Source of the DNA: Batillaria attramentaria
Lineage: Eukaryota; Mollusca; Gastropoda; Batillariidae
DNA length: 64,000 nucleotides
NCBI GenBank assembly: GCA_018292915.2
Contig: JACVVK020000059.1
Coordinates: 1-64,000 of the forward strand
Reading direction: 5' to 3'
In this document: positions 15,955 to 27,863 of the stretch, piece by piece
How the letters are laid out: the number at the start of each line of letters is the position of its first letter
How positions within the stretch are numbered: position 1 is the stretch's first letter
Program-made: the position numbers and the translations under genes
The notes under the pieces: generated by a model
Told to the model about the DNA's origin: nothing
Databases searched by the model: none
The model's input: only the letters and a program-made list of their open reading frames with translations

Positions 15955-16823
15955 ACAACTAAACCAGTGTACCAGAAAGCAGGTACTTGTATTTTTTAGA
16001 TCTCTGAAATGGCCAGCTGAAACTGCTGACACTTTAAACCAAAACTGTCTACCACACACACACACACAGAAGGAACATATGCACGCAAGCATCAAATGTA
16101 CACTTTTCCATATGGCAGACTTTAATTTTTTTATTTTTTTTTGCGCTTAGTGACAACATACAGGCATTGATCAACATCCGGAACTTCTTATGTGTCCTGT
16201 ACATCGTATGTAGTAAATGTACAAGACAAGACTTGCACCTCCAATACCGACTGCCAGCTTGACAGTATGCACTGTGACTGAATACCAATCTACCACTGCA
16301 GCTTCTTTTCCAGCACTTTTCTTCACTGGTATATGTATGTTTGGTTTTTTTTTCACGAATCAAACTCTTCCTCTCTTATTTTCACAAAAAGACTTACACA
16401 TGTACATAATGCAAGGACTAACAGGAATACTTAAACATTCTATGATGTGCTGTAATTCAGCATTTTAGCGCCTGCATCTTTTGTTTCCCTATGACAATAT
16501 TTCCAGTTGAAAAAAAAAAAAAAAAAAAAAAGGAGGATGAACGATTTATCAGCAAGTTTCTGTACACAGTATGGGGACTTGCAGTGGTTGCTTAGGTTTC
16601 TGAAAATCAACAGTATGCTGCGAACCAAACAATCTTACAAGACCAATTCACTTAAAACTGGATTTTCTCAGCCTCAGACGAAAGTCAATGATTCCAAACC
16701 TAGAGAAAATGTACACAACACCAGCAAAACGGTATCAACTGAACACTGATACATGTAACGTGTCAAAAACATGAAGCACAACATGTAAAATATGACGACA
16801 ATGCTAAGCAGAGACTATCACCA

Positions 16824-17297
16824 CTAGGTCAGAATGTCTTGTGCGCGCACTTCTAGCAACCGCTCCATCTGTTTGACATCCTCACTCCACTGTTGTAAGC
16901 GAGACTGGATCACGGAGATCTGAAACATCACCATGTAGAGTTCAGTCACATTTGCAAACTTAGTTTAAAACATTCTGATATTGATAATAGGTAGAGCCTA
17001 AGAAAGAACACATATAATTCAAACAGCATGAACACAACCTTTTTGTATCAGGTCTCACAACCAAACATGCCAACTCCTATTCAAACGCTGAAATGAATGC
17101 AAAAGCACTGTTGATACAGGGGAAGAAATTCTTTGATAACCAAGTAGTAAGAACAATGGAATAATGAACCCTAAGCTATAAGATCATGTTAGTCCGCAGT
17201 TTACAGTTCATTTGATTATGCCTTTGTGTGTGTGTTTGTGTCTGTGTGTGTGTGTGTGTGTGTGATCAGGAAGGATTGTGTGTGTGAACAAAAAGAC

Positions 17298-17353
<56 letters not shown>

Positions 17354-20300
17354 CGTGTGCGTGCGTGAAGAAGAGAAAGGCTCTATTTACCTGCTCAATG
17401 TCGAGGACACGAGGCTGTACCCATGTCATGTGAATGCGCTGCTCAACCTCATCGATGGTCCCTCTGACGAGCCCAAGGCTTAGAGCTTTCATCACCAGAA
17501 GTTCCACCTGCAACAAAATGAACCCCACTAAACATCAGTTTGCTTCTTCATGTATTAGATAGTGTGGGATATAAAGAGTTGGAATGGAAGGCGCGCGTGT
17601 GTGTATGTATGCGTGTGTGCATGGGGTATGTTCAGTGCTGTGACTAGGAAGAACAGCACTTTGCAAGAACCATTTATTATTATGTATTACTGTTACATTC
17701 ATAAGGGAATGGGTGGAACTGAGGATGGGTGAGCATGTGGGAGTTCGTCCTGTTCCACCACGTAAGGGTGATATCAAAGACAGGGCAAGAAGAAGGCCAG
17801 CACAAATATCTGGCCCCAGATTCAAACTCGTGACCCAAGCATTGAAAGTCCAATGCTCTACCTCTGTATACCACTTTGAGGCAAAACCATGATGATCGCA
17901 TGGGACTCAGAAAAGCATGGGCCAAGATCGAACCCCGTACACTAACAAGGGCAGCAGCTATGGCTGCTCAGTTTAGCACACTATTATTGTCAAGGCTACA
18001 CATTACCCCTTAACTTTACCAGGACACTACAGAGCAAGAGAATGTGCCTGAGAGATGGCTAAACAAGACTTGTACCTCAACCACTGGAATTCTGGCAGTC
18101 TGTGCAACGTTTTTGAAGGTGAGCTGTCTGTCAGTGGCAGGCCTCTGGAAAGCCATCTGCAAGTAGACAGTTTATGTGTAATGAACTTCACCCATGCAAG
18201 ACCAGTGGAAAGAATGTCTAGAACAAGCTGGAAACAAGCTGAAGAAAAATTTGGTTCTACTACTTGTGGTCGGACTGCCTAGCATCCAAGTCACCTGACG
18301 ATGTCAGTTTCAAGTCACTTCGAAAGAACAGCAGCATGGAAACAATCCTGCAAATAAGGGTGCACTGAATAAACGTATACACGGATGATCCTCTATGAAG
18401 ACCTTTTTTCACTTTTTTTTTGCTTTATATCACCGGAGAGGATCTGATTACTGTTTCAAAGTAGGGTACAAGATGACGACAGTTCAAGAAAAAGTAAAAT
18501 GTTAAGAGAGAAAAGTGCACATTCGAGGAAGATGAGAGGTAAACCAAGGGGTGTGGACTTACCTCCATGAGACACAGGAGGGAAATTTTCTGCCTCATAG
18601 GAAGTTCAGCAGCTGCCAGGTCAGGCTGAAACAAATTATCACATCATTCACTATGACGAAAACCCACACCCAGATTGACTAGCTTCTGCTCACTTGGGTT
18701 TAACTTTTACTTAGTCAGCGCTGGTGGAGAAACTGTTCAATGCTCTAAACTGACCTTCAACAACCCAGTGTCATGAATTATCAATAGCTAACGCTGCTGA
18801 GCATACGCCCACTGCGTCCAAATAAAAATACTTGTTTTGGAATGGACATTCAGCAATGAGAGATCAGATTCTAAATATATATGAAAACAGCAAAACAAAC
18901 CCATAAAACAAAAAGTATTCACCTGTGTTCCCCAAAATTTTTTGAGCTCATCAAACTTGGCGATGTTGCCACTGTTGAAGGCATACAACAGATCAACAAG
19001 CCACTCCTTGTCAGTGTTCTTGAGTGAGAGCAGAATGTCATGGGCAAGCTGCAACAGAACAACGCGTGTAAGGGTATGACTGAGAAAATACATTTTTCAT
19101 TCAATGGCCTTGAAGGCCCTGACTTTAAGATTTTAAGGCTCACATATCATTCTGAACTGTTCTGGAGGTGTCTAGCATCAAACCACTGAGACACATGCAC
19201 AGAGAGACTTGCATTCACTGATTCAGCTGACTGAAACAAAAGTACTGTAGCTGGTGAAAATGTTGTAATGAGTTATGACACTCAACCTTGCAGCTTGCTG
19301 AGTTCGAGCAGCCAACACGGAAACATGATGGATGCCATTTACAGATGGTTGTGTTTTCCTTGTTTGCACAGCCACCAAACACCGGTGTGTTGCATTTGGA
19401 GCTCTATTAATCTCTAAGACTGTTGAGCACACAAGCGTAGTCACAAGCACAACTCCTCCGAACGTGTCTCCCTATATAAAACCTAGTAATGGTAGCAACA
19501 GCAGCTTAAACTTTTTTTGTGTGTGGAAGCCTTCTACGTGTACCTTTATTACAAAAGATGCCACACGTTGAATTAGCTAAGCAGTGCCTGTCTACACTGA
19601 GCACCACGAGATATATTGAAAGTGCATTTATATTTTTACGAACAAAGAAGTACATGAAAAGCAAGTTGGTGAAGTGTCAGAACTGCAGCGTAAACATGTG
19701 AGCAAGTGCAAAGCTATGATGAACATTTCAGTGAACTTGCTACATGCGTATGCAGCCATCCGTGACATAAAATGATAAATAATGCATGCAAAGGTGGACC
19801 AAGAGTGGACACCAATTTTGTACAGGATACACTAAAGGCTAATATATCTGTAGATGTTTCTGGAACATGAACTCGCATTACTCACAGGGTTTGTGTATTA
19901 AAACAGCACTCACCAGCTCACCAAAGTTGTACACACCGTCCCCCAAAACAGCTGCCAGGCTCAAGTTGAAGGCCCTTTCTGCCTGCTCACCAGCTGTGAA
20001 AAAGAAACAGCCATAAAACGTATTTTCCAAACACAGCAGTATCACCTACTTGTCATGTGGCTTCCTGTGTTAATTCTTTTGTAATACCAGTGACGCTTGT
20101 GTCCTCACATTCATGAAGTACTGACTTAAGTTAAACCAACCACCACCACCACCACGATAAACAAAACAAACAAGGAACATTAAAACAAAACAAACCAGAA
20201 AACTTCACGGTATACAAAAACTTATACACAAAATATGGAAGAGAGTAAAGTAAGTATTCCACCAGTTTGAAATGGAGGGACTTCCCACAGTAAATACATG

Positions 20301-23300
20301 TGTTACTTCAGACCTCTCTCACTGTCTCAGTAGTCTAGCAACGGCAAGGTTGTAAACTGGCCCTTTGGCCAAAATCTTCTACCGTTGTAAAATAAAGGAT
20401 TGTCATTGTCATTGTCATTGTCATTGTCAGTCACACACACACACACTCACACTTTGAATGAACAGTAGTTGTTTACATTTACTGCATCAGATTTTTCATA
20501 ATTTGTATTTCGTAATCTTGTGTTGTACCTGTAACTGCATTCTGTATTAGCCACAAGTGGCAATGTTGTTTATGTACTTGTTTTTTTTCAATTTCTTCCC
20601 ATACCCCAAGGCAGGGTCCATACAGATTCACAATCTAAAAAATTTATGACTTTTCCAGGCCAACTCTCCTGTTTACCATGACAACTTCCTCACCCTCTTT
20701 CACACTGACACACGTGAGGGTAGAAATTCTGAGCTTATCCAAGTTATCACAGTCAGCAAGACCAATGTTCACAGTTAGTCATTAGCCTTATGGGAAGCCA
20801 AGTTTGTTGGTATTTTTGGCGATCTGTCCAGTGAGTAATCACCAGGCTGACCATCTCATTATCTGGCTCAAAATGGCTTTCCTAAAACTGCAAAATTCCA
20901 TGACTTTTCATGTCTCTTGAGACAATTTCACAACTTTTCCAGGCCTGGAAAAGCTATTTTCAAATTCCACGACCATTCCAGGATTCCATGACCTGTACGG
21001 ACCCTGCCTAGGAGGTCATAAATGAACCTGACTTGACTCTCTCACTCACAAGAGATGTCGGAAAGCTGTACGCAGCCCAAGAAGCGAAGGGCCTCCTTGT
21101 AGTACTCAGCATGGTTGCCTAGCAGCTTGTGGTAGTTGGACGTCAGCTCATAGAAACGACTGTGCACGGAGGTCACACCATCCACAGCATCAAGTATTGC
21201 TTGAGATTCTTCAATCACTGGCTAGAAACACAAATCATCAGCTCCGTTTGAGGCAGGCCTCAGCATCCACACTCGAATGAAAAACGATAATGGATAGCCA
21301 TGTACAGAAGAAAGTCTATGTATACAAAGTCAGCGTGCAGAGCTTCTGTTACACTCAATGGTTACAGGAATAGGTGCCCTACAAATATTAATTTATTACA
21401 AGTACCATCATTATTATATACATTGTCATCAGAGGATACACCGGCGAACTCGATCTGCAGTCAAGTGTTTCAACATGCAACACAGCAGAAGGCAGGTGTT
21501 CACCAAATGGGCAATATCTGAGCAATGTAAAAAATGCTTGACAGGTCAAGTCTTAACACCAATGATGTGTGTATGTGGCCAGGTTGTTTGGTCTATTTAT
21601 AGTCATGTGACAAGTGATATCCTGGCGTAAAAAAGGGAAGCAATTCCCAAAGAACATCTCAATTCCTGAAGTGAAAGTCTGTGACTGATGAGTTAAAAAA
21701 CATAAAAGCAGCTGCCATCACTACCATCACACACACCACTGTATGTTGAGGCTATGCAAGTGACCTTTTTTTTTAATGCAATCTACATAAGTTCAGAGTA
21801 TCACCGGAGTTTAGAGGTCAAGACTGTGGGACAGACTGCCTTCCTCCACATCAACTCAAACTCTATTCAACCTCACTCACCTTCACATTTTCGAAGTCTT
21901 TGTTGCGGAGGCGGATGTTTCCTATAGTTGTCAAGCACAGTATTTTAGCTTCATCACTAGACTTCACCTGTGAAAAATAAAGAAATGTTACCGATGACAT
22001 GCTGACCCATGCACTGGAGTTTGTGTTTCTGATCTGCCCGCAGCATTTCTAGCCATCTAGGAAATGTAATAGCCTACCAAAGCCCACATCCCTGAAGCAA
22101 CAAATTACTCAAAAACCCCAAAATACACATCATTACCCCCACTGTAGCCTTTCACCACTGATGAATGCAATTTTGCTAGGATAGGCAACGGCCGAAAATG
22201 AACCTACTTCTTGATTAATTACTAGAGATATTATATCACTGCAAGTACAAAGTGAAATATTTTCTTTAATATTTTAAAATTATGTAATTATTATAAATTT
22301 GTTAAGAGTAAACCATAAAGTTATAAATTAAAAAGAAATGAAACAAAGAACTGCTGGTATATAGTGGTAACCTTTTCCTTCAACTTTTCCATGAACTCTA
22401 CGGCCTGCTTCGGTTCTGCAAAATAAAGGAAATATTCTCTGATTCTGAAGAGAGTTGGGTGCACATCAGATGAGTGTCAAACTCTTAATGACTTGAACCC
22501 CCCCCCCAAAAAAAAACAAAAAAAACAACAAAAAAACAAAACAACAACAAACAAACAAACAAACAAACAAAACCAAAAAAACCCCAAAAAACAACAACCA
22601 CAACAAAAGAACATCACAAAATAATGAGTATTGTATTGGCGCTTTACCCAATTTTATTAATCGGCTCAAAGCGCCGCAAACTGAACCCAACATGCACACT
22701 CACGTGAATCACACACATTCTCTCGCACACTGGACATAAACACATTACAATCACAGGGTGTGACTGTGAAGGGTCAGCTCAGCTATTTAAGTTTCGGAAT
22801 TCAGAATTGCATTTATTTTTCAAATTTTGTGGATTGAACATTTCCAAAGCAGAGGGGGAGGAAGCCGGAGTACCCAGCGAGAAACCCACTAAGGCAAACA
22901 GAAAACAACCACTCAAAATCTGTTCAAGCAGTGTAAGTTTGTGTGCAAAAAAACAAAAAAAAAAACAAAAAAAAAACAGTTACAATTTAAATGCAGTACA
23001 CAAAAGCTACGATCAGTATACTGTATGGTGTACCTGATATCTGTTTCACAACCAGAACACATATCTCAGTCAAAGCAAGTGGGTTGATCCTGTGTAAAGA
23101 AGAAACACACAAATTACATTTAAAAACTTAATACTAGAAAAGTCCTTCTTGTAAAAAATGTAATGCATATGATACACCACATGCTGAATTCTGTTCTATG
23201 CTACAGTTTACTTTTGATTGTGATGACAGCTACACACATGCATACTTACAGATGCAGCACAATCATAAATTTATCAAAAAGAAAATACCCCCCCCCCCCC

Positions 23301-24281
23301 CCTCCTAAATAACTTCATCAAATATCACTGCAGTTACAAGTGCCTCTTTTTGGTTACAAAGTTCTACTTCTACATTATTCACACTGTTGGGAGGGTTTCA
23401 GTTATTTTTGTTTGGTACCGATCTGTAGAACAAGACAACAGGCAGGTTTAATATACAATGGGCAGCTTTACCTGTGCTCAAAATCTGTGATGAAGTTTTC
23501 ATACAACTGTAAAAGACAGAAAAAAGAATACATTTTACAAACTGACAACACTTAACAATTAACATACTGATGGTGCACTTACAGCTTTTGATCAATTTAT
23601 TATTACGATCTGATCAAACACACTCAAGGCTGTATCCGATGTTATTTTGACTGTCTTTTTTCAGCTTTTTAAACTCTCTTCTTTACATTAAATAATGGAC
23701 ATTTGTCATATGTGTGTTTTAATGTTAACACTTGATGAAAGATCTTCGACTTCATGAGAGAAAAAAAAAAAATCCATTCCTGAACGCTGCTTGTTGACAC
23801 TGACAGATTCTGCTTTTTGATCTTTCGGGACTAAGTTTAGATGCAATACTCACTCTAACTAATGAATCTCCTTTGGCAAAGGTCTGCGTTTTCACAAAGG
23901 AACTCAGCTTCAGCGTCAGCTGATGCCATAGCCTGTGCACAACAAAGAAAACAATATGCTTGAAATGTTTCTTAGCAAAACAATAGTCATACATAAGTAA
24001 TGTCTTTCTGAGTCAGGATTAACAGTTTACATTTGGAAATTTTGGATAAATAAAGAAAGAATCACTTTGGAGGAGTCCATGGGTTTCCTCAAATCTGATT
24101 AGTCAGGCATGCTCACAAGGCTGACAACAAACAAATTCCAAATGCATACAATCATTTAAATCAAAACCAATACCACCTACTTCTTATTGTAGTACTCTTC
24201 TAGCTGTGCCCAATCGGCAGCAGTATCTCCACTGCTTTTACGCTGTTGCTCAGCTAAATAACTAGCAACGTCCCTCGGCAT
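16824..24281 (-). CDS. PSMD13: 26S proteasome non-ATPase regulatory subunit 13 (Rpn9)
   Basis: PCI-domain scaffold subunit of the 19S regulatory-particle lid. Thirteen minus-strand exons: 24181-24281, 23854-23932, 23472-23506, 23034-23089, 22372-22415, 21881-21967, 21050-21221, 19914-19993, 18923-19048, 18563-18625, 18076-18156, 17391-17507, 16824-16919. Sum 1137 nt, 378 aa plus stop; human PSMD13 is 376. Every junction agrees in phase with GT-AG. Landmarks: N-terminus [24 protein letters not shown], the LYAFNSGNI segment, PCI-domain [31 protein letters not shown] and C-terminal AQDILT. The start is the first ATG in frame with the conserved N-terminal helix. It faces CNOT2 head to head, so a shared promoter is possible. 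Introns hold a family-1 SINE, a family-3 SINE and a hAT-like MITE. Confidence 0.98.
17222..17365. repeat. (GT)n microsatellites next to PSMD13 exon 12
   Basis: Two GT arrays (about 17225-17265 and 17300-17350) interrupted by unique sequence, ending about 26 bp from the donor of exon 17391-17507. Confidence 0.95.
17716..17866 (-). mobile_element. SINE family 1, copy e
   Basis: Minus-strand copy with AAGGGTGATATCAAAGACAG and ACTCGTGACCCAAGCATTGA, in the intron between PSMD13 exons 11 and 12. The promoter-bearing head is degraded. Confidence 0.75.
20612..21006. mobile_element. hAT-like MITE, CAGGGTCC family copy 1
   Basis: Inverted tips CAGGGTCCATACAG and GTACGGACCCTG; flanks CCAAGG and CCTAGG form a 6-bp target-site duplication with one mismatch. 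The body is shared with 58391-58782 and 63444-63837. It lies in a PSMD13 intron, 43 bp from the donor of exon 21050-21221. Confidence 0.88.
22630..22890 (-). mobile_element. SINE family 3, minus-strand copy
   Basis: Carries the family-3 3' body (GGGTCAGCTCAGCTATTTAA; GGCGCTTTACCCA) on the minus strand, next to a degenerate A-rich tract at 22498-22620. The tRNA-like head is not clear. It lies in a PSMD13 intron. Confidence 0.7.
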
Positions 24282-27200
24282 GTTGAGAGAGATTTGGCCG
24301 GAAATGAAAACCGAAAGGTGATGCGCATGCGTTGATAGATTGTTCGTGTTTTCTTGCAGAAGAGCATTTCCTGTTTTCCTGTGGCAAGAAATTTCGGTAA
24401 GGATAAAATTTTGACAGCCGTTCTGTTCAAATTTTTTCTTTTGTTTCGTATAAATAGAATTAGGTTGCTTATTTGAAGAGTGAGCTTTTCTTTCTCCTTG
24501 TCCGTTATGACCTCTGGTCATATTTTGAGCCCCAAAATCAGAATGCTTTTTCTCTGTCTTTGACAAAAGATTTAGCATGGAATATCCCCGGGTACAAAAC
24601 CGCACATCCTGAAAAACTGATTAATCAGCTCCAGCCTGTAGCGTTGATTTTGGAATTGTGTTTTTTTACTGATCAGAAAAGAGTTTGTTGGGAAGAAACT
24701 TGAATGCGACAGATTATAAGGACTGTGTAATTTATTTAAGAATTTGAGAGAAGGAAAGCATAATTTCGTTTCATCCACTTCGTTAACGGATCGATGATTT
24801 CCCTCTTCAGTAACCAACTGCACAAGAGATTCACCGTGCATTTTGTGTTTCTGCATTCACAAACTGCTCAAACCGATAAATTGAAACATTTGTTGCACTG
24901 TCATCAGGAATATTGCATACTGATTAGTGTGAACTTGCATTTTTGTTTTGCAAAATTTTGTGAAAGTGCTCAGTCTTCTGATTTTAAATCAAGTGGTCAT
25001 ATCACCTAGATCTTTGTGTTTGTTATAATACTTGCTCTCTTTTCCTATGTCATCTCTGTTTTATCAGTGTACCTTTTGATTTTATCATATCAGGCAATGC
25101 ACATATTTTCCTGAATTATTTGCACATAATGCCAAAGTTTTGTGTATTTTGTTTAGACATAGAGATCTCACTGTATTTCTACTTTTCTTTACTACTGTTG
25201 ATACAGTGTTTGATCATTTGCTTTTATTCAAGATGTGCGTGTTAGTTGCTTAACACACAAACACAATTTTTGCACATCCTGTGTTTCCTTCTTGTTTTGT
25301 GTGGATGATTTGTACCTGCTACAGTGATTGTAGGGGCTTGAATTCTGGCCACATGGTAGGTGTATTATAACATGAGTAACTTTTGTTGATATATGGACAC
25401 AGGTTGAGCAGAATCCTCTTTAAGTTAACGTAACTCAGTTCCTGCAAGTAAGTGTGGGGTTGTGCACCAGTGGCCTCACTAAACAAATTATAACTTTAAG
25501 TTTATGCCTGTATGGATATAACAGTGATCATTTTTTGTTGAAAATCTATGGGTGAAATGGCCCACTGTGACCAACGTCTATGGGCCATTTCCAAATTTTA
25601 AGGGGTCATTCTAAAACGGAACCAAACAGATAAAAAAGCAGCGCCATATCAGCCGACTTCACAACAGCGTCATCCTCGGCACCAGTGCTACCGCTGTTCG
25701 CATCTTCCCGGACGCCACTGTCACTCACTCGGTCGTCACAGGCTGATACAGTAGGCTGGCCACCAAACGTTAACCTAGCCTGGCCTGGAATTAATAACTT
25801 CCTCTTTTTAGGAGGCATGGTGTTTTCTTCTTCTGAAACGGGTAGACGAACGAATGCTTCTGATTGGGCAGACCAGACCACCTGATTGTAGTCTCATCCA
25901 ACGAGATTTTACGTAACAATAGCTGTCGCTGGGTAGCAGACAAATTTTGTTGGGGAGTCTTCAGACTGTGAGCGCACAGCACAGTCGAAACTTTTAAAGT
26001 TATAACAATGCGCCGATCGGCGCACAGCTTAAGATTTTTATGGGTCATTTTTTTAATTTATGCACCAATGGCGCAAGGCGCGGACATAAAATGATCACTG
26101 ATATAAGTTTGTCTCATTGGGAGTGTAGTGCTTAGATTATACTCATGTTTACTGTGGTAGGAGTCATCAAGGTACTGTTAATCTTGCCTGATTTTCACTG
26201 ATACGACAAAAACTGAAAAAAAGAGTAAAAAACATGGGATACTCGTGCATGGTACAAAAATTAATGTGTTCAGCAGATCAAGGTGACAACGCAAGTGTAT
26301 TCATGAGACTGAAGAGTGGTATCTGAAAGTGAAACATTGAACTTTTGCAGGCCTTGCATAAAAGTGCAAATAATACTGAATAATACATTTTTTTCCTCCA
26401 TTATACTATAGTTTGCAGTCAGTGCTTACTCTTTCGGTCTTTGTAAATTTTATGTGTTCACTAAACTGTAACGTTCATTTTATCGAAACTGTCATAATCC
26501 TTGAAAATAAGAGCTTGCCTGTAGAATTCCTCTGTAGTTTGACCTGAGAAAGGGAAAAGGTCTGTTTTTCAACATTCACAGCATTTTCTAATTCTGCTGG
26601 AAAGCTGAAAGTGCATGCCAGGTACTTTGAAGACAATTGCTGGTGCTGTTCTAATTATCTGTGCTTTCATGGTTTCAGAGCAGCTTCTGTCAGCCACTAG
26701 CTTTCCATATCTCTCTTTGACCAGTGGCCTGTACTGTAGCTGCCTTAGGTAGCACGCCAGAATGAGTGATCAGTAAGTGTCCATACTGAACTGTTTCTTT
26801 GAGCAGAACAAGAGTATGTTGTGATATATTTTCCTGGTGTTTCCTGCAGTTGCAAACACAACCCTCTATGTCTCCACTGTAGGGGAAATTATTAACTGAA
26901 CAAGTGTCTTGCGGATCTCTATGAACCTCAAGTGACATTTGAAACAATGTAGATCTGTCCTTCCTCTTTATTTCTGCAGTGTTTATTTCTTGTGGTGTGC
27001 ATTAATTTATACAGTGTGTGTTTTACCTACAGTATCCACACTTCTTTCTTTTTTGTGTTAGTTCTTGCTTTGGTCTTTATGCCCAAAACTTTTTTTTTTT
27101 TTTTTTTTGCCACAATCGCTTTCTGTGTTGTATACATGTGTCTGTAAGCGTAAAGAAGGCATACTACATTTACCTGTTTCCTTTGTTGTGCTGTTTTCTG

Positions 27201-27863
27201 CCTTGTGGATTCTTTTCCTTTTGATTTTCTGAGCACTAACTGTGTGAAGCCTGAGTGCCTTTGCTTTAATCAATGTTTGAACTTGAACGTTTCCCACCAC
27301 ACTGCTGCAAATTTGCTTTGCACGGCCTGGAATGTGACTTGGAACCCTTGCTGCTCCCACTACAGTTTCTCATTAAACCCCAACCCCCATCCAAGTCCTA
27401 CCCACAACCCTTTAAGTTATTAAGCTGTGTGGGCTGGAAGTGATCGCCCTTGTTTTATAATAGTGGTTCCAAGACGCACATTTCAGATTAATTGTGAGTT
27501 GCTGTTCCGCATGGCTGAGACCACAGTTTTGCTTCTTAGATTGTTGAGCGCCCATTCCATTTATTTTTCATTTAAATACATATTTAAAACTCTGCTGCCA
27601 ATGTGGGAAAAAAGGGCTAAGTATCATTGATCTGATATGAACTTTGCCCCCTTTTCTAAGTGAGAGTATGCCAAAACTGAAACATGGGCAGCTCAGCCTC
27701 TGGGCAGCACTGCTGTAGCCTCTGCTTCAGCGTTTTGAAAATCAAAATTGTTTTGGGGGCAGGAGGGGAATTGTTTTTGTTTGTACTTTTGTTGCAGGGA
27801 CTTTCTGAAGTGGAACTGCGTATTTAGATGGAACTGATTTGTTTTTCCTCTTGCTTTTGTCAG
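24282..27863. other. Divergent spacer: PSMD13 5' end and unlocated CNOT2 first exon(s)
   Basis: PSMD13 starts at 24281 (minus) and the first recognised CNOT2 exon begins at 27864 (plus), entering in phase 2, so at least one upstream coding exon is missing from the model. A donor-like ATTTCG/GTAAGG near 24394 could end a CNOT2 5' exon, but I cannot confirm it. A hAT-like element occupies 25522-26100; the rest is AT-rich and unremarkable. Confidence 0.5.
25522..26100 (-). mobile_element. hAT-like DNA element with a short coding relic
   Basis: Perfect 13-bp inverted tips CAGTGATCATTTT (25522-25534) and AAAATGATCACTG (26088-26100), flanked by the 6-bp duplication ATATAA. Inside, minus 25606-25881 is open and includes PPKKRKLLIPGQARLTFGGQ, like the basic N-terminal end seen upstream of BED/hAT transposases; no catalytic domain follows. 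A 16-bp palindrome TGCGCCGATCGGCGCA lies near the right end. Structure is secure; the family call is moderate. Confidence 0.75.
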
